NCBI GenBank assembly: GCA_005799745.1
Contig: SYFY01000192.1
Coordinates: 1 to 64,000 of the forward strand
Direction: 5' to 3'
Source of the DNA: Gammaproteobacteria bacterium
GTDB lineage: Bacteria > Pseudomonadota > Gammaproteobacteria > Pseudomonadales > Azotimanducaceae
DNA length: 64,000 nucleotides
A program made the position numbers and the translations under genes. The first letter of the stretch is position 1. The number at the start of each line of letters is the position of its first letter. The notes beneath the pieces were generated by a model. It was not told the DNA's origin. It did no database searches and was given only the letters and a program-made list of their open reading frames with translations. Shown here in pieces: positions 1 to 9,677 of the stretch.

Positions 1-503
1 AGACGATGCACGCCCGTAGTGGTCTCTTCAGAGATGCCGTGCATGATGTCGAGCATCCGAGGATATTTGTTGTGGATGAGTTCGGTGAGATCGCCACCGT
101 CGTCGAGCAACATGTTGGCTGCCCAGGGCTGGCCATCCTTGAGGATGGTCTGCTCGATGCACCACCAGTATTCCTCTTCGGTTTCACCTTTCCACGCGAA
201 CACGGGAATGTTGGCTGCGGCGATTGCAGCTGCGGCGTGATCCTGCGTCGAGAAGATGTTGCATGAAGACCAGCGTACTTCTGCACCGAGCGCCGTCAAC
301 GTTTCGATCAGTACCGCAGTTTGTACGGTCATGTGAATACAACCGATGACCCGTGCACCTGCCAGCGGCTTGGTCTTTGAGTAACGCTTGCGCAACGCCA
401 TGAGTGCCGGCATCTCCGATTCCGCGAGGCGGATTTCTTTGCGGCCGAATTCTGCGAGACCCATATCGGCCACTTTAAAATCCTTAAAGGTGGACGTGCT
501 CAT
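1..503 (-). CDS. ahcY: Adenosylhomocysteinase, N-terminal part (truncated by window edge)
   Basis: Reverse-strand translation from ATG at 503: [95 protein letters not shown]..., characteristic SAH hydrolase N-terminus; open to window edge. Confidence 0.95.
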   Translation of the reverse strand, partial: MSTSTFKDFKVADMGLAEFGRKEIRLAESEMPALMALRKRYSKTKPLAGARVIGCIHMTVQTAVLIETLTALGAEVRWSSCNIFSTQDHAAAAIAAANIPVFAWKGETEEEYWWCIEQTILKDGQPWAANMLLDDGGDLTELIHNKYPRMLDIMHGISEETTTGVHR

Positions 504-1498
504 GGTTGCTCCTTTTTTGTAGATGAGTAGGAATAAGTGAGTATCTGGATGGAAAAACCGTTTTTCTGCGCCAGGAACTGACGCGGTCCGGGGGTAAGGC
601 CGCTGGTGCCAGCCCAATGATCAAGCTCTGCGGCGTCGAAACCGAGCCACAGATCACCACACGCCTCGCGCACCCATTCGTGCTCGTGGCGTTCGAGTTC
701 AGCGATGAAGAGGCGGCCGTTGTCGGCCAGCAGCTTCGACGTTTGGGTAAAGAAGGTTCGCGGCGACGGAAAGTGGTGCAGCACCATGGCTGCCACCACC
801 GCATCAAAGTGTTCGCGACTGCGAAAACGTGTGTATTCCTGTTCGACGAAGGTCACGTGTCGATTACGCGCGAAAGTTTGACGCACGGGTTCCAGCATGC
901 GTGCGACCTGATCCACGGCCGTCACCGAGCCAAAGTCGCGTGCAAGCAGCGACAGGATTTCACCGTCACCAGGTCCGATCTCAAGCGCACGCGCTTTGCG
1001 GCCTGCGCTCGGTTGCCACAGTTCTTCAAGCGAAGGCGCGTAGGTTCTGGTTTCGCTGATGAGCATGCGCTGGCTCTTGAGCGCATCTGCGTTGGAACGA
1101 AAAAACCGTTCAACCTGGTGTTCACGTGCTGCATGCAACTGGTCGATCCCCGAGACGAGGTCTTCGCGAAGATCGGACTCATCCAGTGCGGCAAAAAGAG
1201 CGGACTTGAAGGGCTGTGCGGAACTTTGGTCCCTTCGGTAGTACAAAGAGTTACCTTCGCGGCGGGAGACCACGAGACCCGCTTCACGCAGGATGCGCAG
1301 GTGATGACTGAGTGCAGTTTGCGCCATGTCGAGCAGTTGGGAGAGTTCTGAGGCGGCGAATGAATCATGTTGCAAAGCCCGCAAGATCGCTGCGCGCCGC
1401 GGGTCGCCGGCAGCAAAGGCGATAGCCACGACTTCGTCGGGCCCGGTACTTTGGGCAGTGGATTTACGCGCGGGAGAGGGCATGGCGACAGCGTGCAC
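500..1498 (-). CDS. sahR: ArsR-family regulator fused to SAM-methyltransferase-like effector domain (SahR type)
   Basis: N-terminal ArsR HTH ([43 protein letters not shown]), C-terminal methyltransferase fold ([27 protein letters not shown]). ATGA overlap with ahcY. Start may be the internal Met at 1483. Confidence 0.85.
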   Translation of the reverse strand: MHAVAMPSPARKSTAQSTGPDEVVAIAFAAGDPRRAAILRALQHDSFAASELSQLLDMAQTALSHHLRILREAGLVVSRREGNSLYYRRDQSSAQPFKSALFAALDESDLREDLVSGIDQLHAAREHQVERFFRSNADALKSQRMLISETRTYAPSLEELWQPSAGRKARALEIGPGDGEILSLLARDFGSVTAVDQVARMLEPVRQTFARNRHVTFVEQEYTRFRSREHFDAVVAAMVLHHFPSPRTFFTQTSKLLADNGRLFIAELERHEHEWVREACGDLWLGFDAAELDHWAGTSGLTPGPRQFLAQKNGFSIQILTYSYSSTKKEQP

Positions 1499-1547
1499 CA
1501 GCAGTGCAAATTGAAATGTGTGCGTAGTCTACCCGTTAGGAATATCT

Positions 1548-1567
1548 ATATCAAAATAATTTGATAT
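1548..1567. promoter_or_regulatory. Perfect inverted repeat ATATCAAA-ATAA-TTTGATAT, candidate SahR operator
   Basis: 8-bp perfect arms, 4-nt spacer, in the intergenic region between divergent sahR and the aminotransferase gene. Confidence 0.6.
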
Positions 1568-1630
1568 TGTTTGTAAGGCTCTTGTGCTAGGGTTCGGGAC
1601 CTCGGGTGCCAAGGGGATCTGGAGTCGATA

Positions 1631-2773
1631 ATGATGGTCAGCAAACTGCCCAGTGTGGGCACCACCATCTTCACCGTGATGAGTGAGCTCGCGCGTCAGA
1701 AAGGCGCCATCAACCTTTCTCAGGGGTTTCCAGATTTTGACGCACCGGCTCCCCTGCTCGACCGCGTTCAGCACTATTTGCGAAGTGGCCATAACCAATA
1801 CGCGCCGATGATGGGCGCCCCGACGCTGCGCCGGGCGCTCGCTGGAAAAGTCAAGGACTGCTACGGACTTTCGGTAGATGCAGATCGTGAGATCACCGTC
1901 ACAAGTGGTGCCACGGAAGCGTTGTTCTGCGCCGTTGCTGCTGTCGTGCATGCAGGTGATGAAGTTATCGTTTTCGATCCGGTATATGACTCCTATGAAC
2001 CCGCGATCACGCTGCAGAACGCCACCACCATTCACTTGCCTTTAAAGGGTCCGGATTACCTTCCGGACTGGCAGCAGGTTGAAAGTGCCATCACGTCCCG
2101 CACCCGCGCGATCATGATCAACACGCCTCACAATCCGACTGGCGCGGTGTGGAGCGCGGATGATCTCAAGGCACTGGATACGCTGGTGCAGCAGCACGGG
2201 CTCTATGTGATCGCCGATGAGGTTTATGAACACATCGTCTTCGATGGTCGGCGGCATGAGAGCGTTTGTCGTTATCCGGGTCTGTATGCGCGGAGTTTTG
2301 TCGTGTCTTCACTAGGTAAGACTTACCACGTGACTGGCTGGAAGATTGGTTACTGCGTGGCACCTCCTAATCTGACGCTTGAGTTCCGGCGCGTGCACCA
2401 GTTCGTGACGTTCACTTCGATTACACCGGTGCAGTTAGGGCTGGGAGATTTTCTCGCGGAACACCCTGAACATCACCGTGAGCTTGGTGCCTTCTATCAG
2501 CGGAAGCGGGACTATTTCATTCGTTTACTCAAAGGCTCTCGGTTTCGGTTGAAGCCTTCGAGCGGAACGTACTTCCAGTTGCTTGACTACAGCACGATCA
2601 CAGACGAGTTTGATGCAGATCTGGCAAAACGTTGGACCGCAGATGTAGGCGTGGCCAGTATTCCACTCTCGGTGTTTTACAACGTGGTCCCAGCGCAGAA
2701 GCTGCTGCGATTCTGTTTCGCAAAACATGACAGCACGCTTGAACAGGCGGCGGAGAAGTTATGTCGACTGTAA
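1631..2773 (+). CDS. PLP-dependent methionine aminotransferase (YbdL-like)
   Basis: Class I/II aminotransferase motifs: INLSQGFPDFD, NTPHNPTGAVW, SSLGKTYHVTGWKIGY. Confidence 0.88.
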   Translation: MMVSKLPSVGTTIFTVMSELARQKGAINLSQGFPDFDAPAPLLDRVQHYLRSGHNQYAPMMGAPTLRRALAGKVKDCYGLSVDADREITVTSGATEALFCAVAAVVHAGDEVIVFDPVYDSYEPAITLQNATTIHLPLKGPDYLPDWQQVESAITSRTRAIMINTPHNPTGAVWSADDLKALDTLVQQHGLYVIADEVYEHIVFDGRRHESVCRYPGLYARSFVVSSLGKTYHVTGWKIGYCVAPPNLTLEFRRVHQFVTFTSITPVQLGLGDFLAEHPEHHRELGAFYQRKRDYFIRLLKGSRFRLKPSSGTYFQLLDYSTITDEFDADLAKRWTADVGVASIPLSVFYNVVPAQKLLRFCFAKHDSTLEQAAEKLCRL

Positions 2774-3537
2774 CGGTCAGCTTCATTCAGACCGCGACGG
2801 TCTGGCATGACCCGGGTGCGAATCGACAGCTTTTCTCAAAGTGGTTCGGACAGATTCCCTCCAGCGCCGCAATGATTCTCCTGCCGGAAATGTTCTCCAC
2901 AGGCTTCACCATGAAACCTGAGCAGGTTGCCGAACGCATGCAAGGTCCTACGGTGTCATGGCTGCGAGATGAAGCCCAACGCCTCGATAAAACCCTGGGC
3001 GGAAGTGTGGTGATTGCGGAGGAGGGCGGCTACTTCAATCGTTTTGTATGGGCGACGCCTGACCACGGACTCGTGCACTACGACAAGCGGCACCTGTTTC
3101 GCATGGCCGGTGAACACAACCACTATGCGGCAGGCGGGGCGCGGCCTGTGTGGTCGCTCGGCGCGCTGCGCGTGCGTCCGATGGTTTGTTATGACCTGCG
3201 CTTCCCGGTATGGCTCAGACGCCAGGACGACTATGACCTGTTGGCCTGTGTTGCGAACTGGCCTGCGGCGAGACTCGATGCCTGGCGAACCCTGCTCAAG
3301 GCACGGGCCATCGAGAACCAGAGTTTTGTGATCGGCGTGAACATCCTCGGCAAGGATGGTGCGGGTGTTGAATATGCGGGAGGCAGTGTGGCGTTCGGGC
3401 CGGATGGACAGTGTCTCTGCGATGCCGGTGACTCCGAAGGTGTGTTTGCTGTCGACCTCGACCTCGATCACCTCGCCCGGTATCGTGCCGGCTTTCCCGC
3501 GTGGCAGGACGCGGATGAGTTCAACATCAATGAGTGA
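2761..3537 (+). CDS. Omega-amidase / nitrilase-family carbon-nitrogen hydrolase (YafV-like)
   Basis: Nitrilase E-K-C motifs: LLPEMFSTGF, YDKRHLFRMAGE, VCYDLRFPVW. Overlaps the upstream gene. Confidence 0.88.
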   Translation: MSTVTVSFIQTATVWHDPGANRQLFSKWFGQIPSSAAMILLPEMFSTGFTMKPEQVAERMQGPTVSWLRDEAQRLDKTLGGSVVIAEEGGYFNRFVWATPDHGLVHYDKRHLFRMAGEHNHYAAGGARPVWSLGALRVRPMVCYDLRFPVWLRRQDDYDLLACVANWPAARLDAWRTLLKARAIENQSFVIGVNILGKDGAGVEYAGGSVAFGPDGQCLCDAGDSEGVFAVDLDLDHLARYRAGFPAWQDADEFNINE

Positions 3538-3914
3538 AGCGAGGGAGATTCGATGTGCGAGGCGTGACAAGGCTGGTTGGAGCTGTGTTGTTGTGCCTCT
3601 GGATGTTTGGTTGCAGCAAAGAACAGGACGCGGCGCCGGTCCCTGAGCATCCCGGTAAGTCGATTTACCTCAAGAGCTGTTTTTCCTGTCATGCGAGCGG
3701 GTCAGCAGGTGCTCCCCGAACAGGTGACGTTGAGGCGTGGGGTCCACGAGCGGAGAAAGGTGCGGAGGCGCTCCTCGCAGCGACGATTGAAGGTATCCCA
3801 CCCGCGATGCCCGCAAAAGGACTGTGCATTGACTGCACGAACGAACAACTCGCGCAGGCCATCGACTACATGATCCAGGAGAGCCAGCCGGAGCCAGAAG
3901 CACCCGCCGAGTAG
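3534..3914 (+). CDS. Cytochrome c5-like lipoprotein
   Basis: N-terminal signal with LWMFGCS lipobox, CFSCH haem motif; ATGA overlap with upstream gene; stop TAG. Confidence 0.75.
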   Translation: MKRGRFDVRGVTRLVGAVLLCLWMFGCSKEQDAAPVPEHPGKSIYLKSCFSCHASGSAGAPRTGDVEAWGPRAEKGAEALLAATIEGIPPAMPAKGLCIDCTNEQLAQAIDYMIQESQPEPEAPAE

Positions 3915-4064
3915 CCGCTTTTGCCGAAATGTGGCGGCGTGGGCCTTGCTCGTTCACATAATCAGGCTGAAAGGCTGGCCTGGATCTTGCTGACTACGAA
4001 AGGCCTTGCAGGTATCGGACCTGCAAAGTTTGCAAAAGCTCCAACTGGATCGAGGTTTTCAAAC

Positions 4065-4370
4065 ATGTCCGCCCCACGCCCCGGTGACATCGTCTCCCGC
4101 CGTAAAGGTGTCGTGATGCACAAAGGTCTCGTTATGAGAGATGGATCAGTGCTGCACAACACCCCGTTTCGTGGTGAAACGCGTGTGTCGATGACTGAAT
4201 TCGCTGCCGGTAAAAGGGTCTACGTTGAACACCAGGAGACCGATGTGCGCACGGGCGCATTACGTCGTGCGGAATACCTCGACCCTCAGGGTTACGACCT
4301 GCTGCGCAACAACTGCGAACACACCGTATATCGTCTCACCCAGGGCAAGGCCGAGAGTCCCCAACTATAG
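4065..4370 (+). CDS. LRAT-like NC-domain protein, C-terminal tail cut off by in-frame TAG
   Basis: PGDIVSRRKGVVMHKGLVM...NNCEHTVYRLTQGK resembles LRAT/NlpC-type His and NCEH motifs. The same frame continues after the TAG to 4490 with a hydrophobic tail. ORF track starts at 3921; 4065 ATG chosen as start. Confidence 0.65.
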   Translation: MSAPRPGDIVSRRKGVVMHKGLVMRDGSVLHNTPFRGETRVSMTEFAAGKRVYVEHQETDVRTGALRRAEYLDPQGYDLLRNNCEHTVYRLTQGKAESPQL

Positions 4371-4464
4371 AGTTGGGTGGCAGCACTGGGTATTGCGGGT
4401 GCAGCGTTTGTATTGACTCGTCATCCTGGAATTGCCGCAGCGGGTTTTGCGCTCGGCAAAAAAC

Positions 4465-5130
4465 TCATGTCCAAGGCACGCGAGCGTTGAACGTGCCGAT
4501 GCCAGGAATAACCAATCGGTGACAGTGCAGTCGAAGCCGCGAATTCTTCTGATCGACCGCAGCGGGTTTGCCGTAGAGGTGATCACCGACGATGGCATGG
4601 CCTATCCACGCGAGATGGACACGCAGCTGATGGGTGCGGCCGGTGATGGGCGAAGCGAGAACGGTTGATCGTTCACCCTCACGCGTTAACAAACGCACCC
4701 GCGTGACAGCTTCGACACCTCCACCACTTTCCTTCCTGAGCTGAAACAACTTTCTTTCACGGACGATATCCGCTCGTTCACCCGCCACCCGATAACGACT
4801 CTTGCGACCGGGTTTGAGTGGAAGATTGATGATCAACGTGCCGTCCTCTGGAAACGCATCGACAACTTGCGCGACATAAAACTTGGAAATGTCACGACCA
4901 CTGAAGGCTTTTGTCAGCGCAGTCTGTACGGACTGTGACTTTGCGAGAACCAAGACGCCGCTTGTACCTTTGTCGATGCGATGGGCCGGGAAGTACCGGC
5001 CACGCTCAACCAGGAGTTTCCACAGATTGAACTCGCTCGTCCGATCTTCGAGTACGGAGAGACCTGATGGCTTGTTGATCACCAGCAGTCGATCATCTTC
5101 AAAGAGAATCCAGCCTTCCTGAAACTCCAT
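4465..5130 (-). CDS. RluA-family pseudouridine synthase
   Basis: HRIDKGTSGVLVLAKS catalytic motif, SPITGRTHQLRVHLAWIGHAIVGDHLYG. Confidence 0.88.
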   Translation of the reverse strand: MEFQEGWILFEDDRLLVINKPSGLSVLEDRTSEFNLWKLLVERGRYFPAHRIDKGTSGVLVLAKSQSVQTALTKAFSGRDISKFYVAQVVDAFPEDGTLIINLPLKPGRKSRYRVAGERADIVRERKLFQLRKESGGGVEAVTRVRLLTREGERSTVLASPITGRTHQLRVHLAWIGHAIVGDHLYGKPAAVDQKNSRLRLHCHRLVIPGIGTFNARVPWT

Positions 5131-6281
5131 CAGGTGTTGATCAGTGCGGGAATGCAGTCAAGGTAGGCGGCGACGATGGAGACACATCGCTCAAGATCCA
5201 CGCTGGTAGCCAGTCGATCTTCAGGATGGTGGAACCAGCGATTGCCGCCAAGCATGGAAACATAGCATCCTCCCTGTTCGTGAATGTTCTTCGCTTCACC
5301 GAGGGGCATCTGACCGAAAGGTGTGGTCTGGTAGTCGGTGATGCCTTGTTTTTTCAATGCTTCGATCAGTGGCGCAAGCCGCTCAGCGGTGTCCGCTTGC
5401 AACAACAAACGGCTGCCTTTCGTGGCGAAGTTGGCGCCGAGATGCACCCAGAATTCGGCTTTGAGCGCGAGCTCCGGATATTCAGCGAGGAAGCGACGCA
5501 TGCCAAGATGGCCGAGTTCGTGACCGCTGTTGGCGGTGAAATGCATGGTTGCTTGAGGTGGGTTCTTTGCGAAGTATCGCATGAGGGCAAGCCAGACCAC
5601 AAGACCGCCACCGCGTTCAGCGGTGCACGTCCACCAGGCGCTCTTGGGTGTGTAGATCACGACTGCAGGTGATTTTGGGTCGGTACCCTGGATGATCAGA
5701 TCAACGTTAGTAGCCCTGGCTTGTTCCCAGCGACTCGAAATCAGGAGACTGACACTTTCCCTGTTTTTCGCGGCTGTCTCCAGGACAGACCGGGATTCAC
5801 TCGCTACCTGCAACACAGGCGGCCCGAAAGGCGTGCCATAGTGGTCGGCGTTATGCAGCGCGAGGCCAGGAACCACCGTCTCGGCAGCAGACAGTGCGAT
5901 CAGTGCAGCATGTGAGGTCGATTTGCGAACGGCATCCAGCATCGTGTTGGGCGGCACGGCGCCTTGTGGGGTAAAACGGACAAGTCCGATGGGCGCGTCG
6001 CTGCCGGATTCGCCGAGTTGACCTTCGATGCCGTGAGAATGCGTATCTTGCGCGTCGAACAGCGGTACACCTTTGATGACCGCACCACCTTTAAGTTCAA
6101 GTCGTGCCACGCTGATTTCACGTCGCGCAAAAGGAAACTCGCGAAGTTGCGCAGTGAGGCCTGCGGACTTACACGCTTCGATCAACCAACGGGATGTCTC
6201 CAGATCTCCGGGTGCCGCAGTGCGGTGATTCAGAATCGAATCAAAGGCGGTGAGGTCAGCAAGGATTTGTTTAGCGCTCAT
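5130..6281 (-). CDS. M28-family peptidase-like protein
   Basis: ERGGGLVVWLALMRYF...TANSGHELGHLGMRRFL, consistent with an M28-like fold; start taken at MSAKQ. Confidence 0.6.
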   Translation of the reverse strand: MSAKQILADLTAFDSILNHRTAAPGDLETSRWLIEACKSAGLTAQLREFPFARREISVARLELKGGAVIKGVPLFDAQDTHSHGIEGQLGESGSDAPIGLVRFTPQGAVPPNTMLDAVRKSTSHAALIALSAAETVVPGLALHNADHYGTPFGPPVLQVASESRSVLETAAKNRESVSLLISSRWEQARATNVDLIIQGTDPKSPAVVIYTPKSAWWTCTAERGGGLVVWLALMRYFAKNPPQATMHFTANSGHELGHLGMRRFLAEYPELALKAEFWVHLGANFATKGSRLLLQADTAERLAPLIEALKKQGITDYQTTPFGQMPLGEAKNIHEQGGCYVSMLGGNRWFHHPEDRLATSVDLERCVSIVAAYLDCIPALINT

Positions 6282-6337
6282 GTCATCGTCTCCGGAATGC
6301 GCGCACGCTAACATCTTCGGCTTAAGGAGACGATTGA

Positions 6338-7237
6338 ATGAACATCCGTGATCTCAAATACCTGGTGGCAGTCGCAGAGTGCAGACACTTCGGCCACGCC
6401 GCTGAACTGTGCCACGTCAGTCAGCCGACCCTGTCGACGCAGCTGAAGAAACTCGAAGAAACGCTGGATGTAGTGTTGATCGAACGCACCAACCGGCAGG
6501 TGGTGTTGTCTTCAGTCGGTGAGAAAATCGTTGCGCAGGCCAAGAGGGTGTTGCGTGAAGTGGATGAACTGAATCGCATCGCGCAGCAACACCGCGATCC
6601 GTTTGGTGGTGACCTCCGACTAGGTGTCATTCCTACCGTTGCGCCGTATCTCTTGCCACGGATACTCGGTCCGATTCGCAAACACTTTCCGAAACTGCGC
6701 ATTCAGCTCAACGAAGGGCAGACGACGGACATCTCAGCACGTTTGCGGGCGGGCGAACTGGACGCGGTGATCCTCGCGCTGCCGATTTTTGATGATCGGG
6801 CTGAGGTCCGACCGCTTTACCGCGAGGCGTTTTATTTCACGACCTCGACTCAGCATGAACTCGCCAATCGCAAACAGGTCAACGAACGGGACATCGCGAG
6901 TGAGCAGATGTTGTTGCTGGAAGATGGCCACTGTCTGCGCGACCAGGCGTTGGCCGTGTGTGAAGGCGCGGGTGCCGTTGAGAATACGAACTTTCGGGCG
7001 ACGAGTCTTGAGACGCTTCGGCAGATGGTACGCGCCAATGTTGGTACAACGCTGATGCCGGAACTGGCGATCACCAAAATCCAGGGTGTGCGCTACATCC
7101 CGTTCAACAAACCCACACGTGCCGATGCACCGCATCGCGAAATCGGCCTGTGCTGGCGTCGCGCTTCCAGTCGAGGCGACTTGCTGGAGGCGATGACTGT
7201 GTTATTGAAGAGCGCTGTCGGCGAGGTCTTGCACTAG
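6338..7237 (+). CDS. oxyR: Hydrogen peroxide-sensing LysR regulator OxyR
   Basis: LysR HTH plus LLLEDGHCLRDQALAVC, which has the two redox cysteines with the OxyR spacing; stop TAG. Confidence 0.93.
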   Translation: MNIRDLKYLVAVAECRHFGHAAELCHVSQPTLSTQLKKLEETLDVVLIERTNRQVVLSSVGEKIVAQAKRVLREVDELNRIAQQHRDPFGGDLRLGVIPTVAPYLLPRILGPIRKHFPKLRIQLNEGQTTDISARLRAGELDAVILALPIFDDRAEVRPLYREAFYFTTSTQHELANRKQVNERDIASEQMLLLEDGHCLRDQALAVCEGAGAVENTNFRATSLETLRQMVRANVGTTLMPELAITKIQGVRYIPFNKPTRADAPHREIGLCWRRASSRGDLLEAMTVLLKSAVGEVLH

Positions 7238-7798
7238 GCAGTCGCGAATCGGTTGGGGTACTTCGATCTGGTACGGCAGCTTCGGATGATCGATCCCCAT
7301 GTGCAGCGCCGCGCCACGCTTGAGTGCACTGATAGAGGTTGCGTCCAGTTCGAAGCGAAGGAAGTGCACGGCAGCGGCCTTACCATCAGTGGTGCGGTCG
7401 AGGTCTTCATTGGCGATGGTCCAGATGCGTGAACCACCGTCGACCTGAATCCACACTTTGTGTTCAACACCTCCCAGACTCATCAAGGCGACCCGCCGCT
7501 CTTCCGCGTCGGGGTATTCGATCATGAACGTCGCTTTCCAGTTGGCTCCGTCGGGAATCAACGGGTTGTACGCTTCAAGTTCTTCTTCAATCGCGGCGCG
7601 CTCGAAGATGCGTTCTACACGCAACATTTCCTGCACCTGGTATTTGATGGTGAGGCGATCTTCGAAGTAGAGGGTCGCGTGCGGGCCGAGTGCGACTTGC
7701 CGGAGCTTCTTGTGTGCAATGACCTTGGCACGAAAGGTTGCGCGCGCCTCCGCGTAGTCTTCAAGGTTCCAGAGATCGTTGCGGGTCAGTCTTTTCAT
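7202..7798 (-). CDS. DUF3501 family protein
   Basis: MKRLTRNDLWNLEDYAEARATFRAKVIAHKKLRQVALGPHATLYFEDRLTIKYQVQEMLRVERIFE; located in a rubrerythrin / Fe-S operon. Confidence 0.85.
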   Translation of the reverse strand: MKRLTRNDLWNLEDYAEARATFRAKVIAHKKLRQVALGPHATLYFEDRLTIKYQVQEMLRVERIFERAAIEEELEAYNPLIPDGANWKATFMIEYPDAEERRVALMSLGGVEHKVWIQVDGGSRIWTIANEDLDRTTDGKAAAVHFLRFELDATSISALKRGAALHMGIDHPKLPYQIEVPQPIRDCLVQDLADSALQ

Positions 7799-9147
7799 TA
7801 TTCGATCCCATAGGCGCGTTTGATCATCGACAACGGATGTTCGGCGTGATGATCACCCTGCGCATCGGGTTGATCGAGACCGTGGGCGATGAGGCGTCCG
7901 GCCATCGGGCAATCAGAGCCGAAGGTCTCGGCCTTGGTTTCTTTCACTTTTCTGACAACAGGACGCACGATCTTCATCGCCTTGTCGTAGGTCTCCGACT
8001 TCACGGCATAGGTGCCGTCGTGACCTGAGCAACGTTCGATGGCCGTCACTTCGGTTCCTGGAACGATCTCGAGGAACTCCTTCGTCTTCATGCCAATGTT
8101 CTGCACACGCTGATGACAGGCCACGTGGTAGGCGACTTTGCCGAGGGTGTTCTTGAAATCGGTGCGAATGAGCCCAGCCTTGTGCCTGGACATCAAGTAC
8201 TCAAACGGGTCGAAGAACTTTGATTTCACCCGCGCGATGTCGGCATCATTCTGAAACATCAACGGCAACTCCTGCTTGTACATCAGCACACACGAAGGCA
8301 CCGGTGCGATGAGGTCATAACCGTCTTTAATGGCATCAAGAAACAGCGGCAGGTTCGCATCCTTGAGCGATTCCACTTTTTTGAGGTCGCCGAGTTCAAG
8401 CTTCGGCATGCCACAACATTTCGCATCCTTCAGCAGCTTCACCTGAATGCCGTTGTGAACGAGGACCTTGATCAGGTCTTCGACGACTTGCGGTTCGTTG
8501 TGATCGCCATAACAGGTGATGTAGATCGCGACCTTGCCGGTGGTGCGGCTGCAGGGTTTGACGATCTGATCGTCACCAAAGCTGTCGGGCTGAAAGCGGC
8601 TAATCGTTTTAGCGGTGAAATTCGGCAGTGGTGCGGCCGGATGAATGCCGACCATCTTGTCGCCCCATTCTCGCAACGTGGCATTGCCTGCGGCGAGGTT
8701 AGCCAGACGGTTAATGCCAGGGATGGAGACGGCATCAAAAATTGGATCTGTGCTGGTGATGATCCGGTCGCGCCACTTCGTATCGCCGTCACGAAATTTC
8801 TGCGCCTTGGCGCGAAGCATCAGGTGCGGGAAGTCCACCGCCCATTCGTGGGGGGGCAGGTAAGGGCATTTGGTTTCCGCGCACAGATCACACAAGAAAC
8901 ACTGATCGACCACTTTCATGTAGTCGGCCTTGTTCACGCCGTCGACTTCCATCGTCGGTGATTCATCAACGAGGTCGAAGAGTGTGGGAAAACTGTCGCA
9001 GAGGTTCACGCAGCGGCGGCAGCCGTGACAGATATCAAAGACACGCTCGAGTTCATGGTTGAGTTTGTCTTTATCCCAGAACTCCGGTTTGTCCTGGCCG
9101 AGGGGATGTCGGTCCGGTGCGCTCAGGTTGCCTTCGCGAGTGGCCAT
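7798..9147 (-). CDS. GlpC/HdrD-like Fe-S oxidoreductase with CCG domains
   Basis: CHGCRRCVNLCDSFP and CFLCDLCAETKCPY ferredoxin clusters; CCGMPKLELGD and HVACHQRVQNIGMKT cysteine-rich motifs. Confidence 0.88.
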   Translation of the reverse strand: MATREGNLSAPDRHPLGQDKPEFWDKDKLNHELERVFDICHGCRRCVNLCDSFPTLFDLVDESPTMEVDGVNKADYMKVVDQCFLCDLCAETKCPYLPPHEWAVDFPHLMLRAKAQKFRDGDTKWRDRIITSTDPIFDAVSIPGINRLANLAAGNATLREWGDKMVGIHPAAPLPNFTAKTISRFQPDSFGDDQIVKPCSRTTGKVAIYITCYGDHNEPQVVEDLIKVLVHNGIQVKLLKDAKCCGMPKLELGDLKKVESLKDANLPLFLDAIKDGYDLIAPVPSCVLMYKQELPLMFQNDADIARVKSKFFDPFEYLMSRHKAGLIRTDFKNTLGKVAYHVACHQRVQNIGMKTKEFLEIVPGTEVTAIERCSGHDGTYAVKSETYDKAMKIVRPVVRKVKETKAETFGSDCPMAGRLIAHGLDQPDAQGDHHAEHPLSMIKRAYGIE

Positions 9148-9213
9148 CGCGGAATCCTCATTGCTGCTGATGTCATGGTTAAGAGTGCGTGGTCTGGAAT
9201 CAGGTGACCATCT

Positions 9214-9244
9214 GAAAAAAGGGGCCGCAAGCGGCCCCTTTTCC
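9214..9244 (-). terminator. Intrinsic terminator or attenuator between rubrerythrin and the Fe-S gene
   Basis: AAAAAAGGGGCCGC-AA-GCGGCCCCTTTT: 8-bp perfect GC stem with a 6-nt U tract on the minus-strand transcript. Confidence 0.8.
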
Positions 9245-9260
9245 TGCCTCAGCTGAATGA

Positions 9261-9677
9261 TCAGGCGAGTGCGTCGAGTGCCTTCTGGAAGCGGTTGGCG
9301 TGGGAACGCTCAGCCTTGGCCAGAGTCTCGAACCAGTCGGCGATTTCGTCAAAACCTTCAGTACGTGCGGTCTTGGCCATACCCGGGTACATGTCGGTGT
9401 ACTCATGGGTCTCGCCTGCAATCGCGGCCTTCAGGTTATTGCGGGTGCTGCCGATGGGCAGGCCCGTTGCCGGGTCGCCGACACCTTCCATGTATTCGAG
9501 GTGACCATGCGCGTGTCCCGTTTCGCCTTCAGCGGTGGAACGGAATACGGCGGCCACATCGTTTTCGCCTTCGACGTCAGCCTTGGCAGCGAAGTACAGG
9601 TAACGGCGGTTAGCCTGGGATTCGCCGGCGAAGGCATCCTTCAGATGCTGCAAAGTTTTGCTGGACTTCAGGTCCAT
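9261..9677 (-). CDS. Rubrerythrin (no rubredoxin domain)
   Basis: [36 protein letters not shown]: diiron ferritin-like motifs. Confidence 0.92.
   Translation of the reverse strand: MDLKSSKTLQHLKDAFAGESQANRRYLYFAAKADVEGENDVAAVFRSTAEGETGHAHGHLEYMEGVGDPATGLPIGSTRNNLKAAIAGETHEYTDMYPGMAKTARTEGFDEIADWFETLAKAERSHANRFQKALDALA

Noticed and set aside
3921-4064. Frame open from the cytochrome c TAG into the LRAT-like ORF, suggesting a cytochrome-LRAT readthrough fusion
   Set aside because: The intervening translation (PLLPKCGGVGLARSHNQAERL...) looks non-coding and the LRAT-like gene has its own ATG at 4065; probably chance.
8455-8961. Long plus-strand ORFs antisense to the Fe-S oxidoreductase, and similar shadow ORFs elsewhere in the track
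   Set aside because: They mirror well-supported genes on the opposite strand; typical high-GC shadow ORFs.
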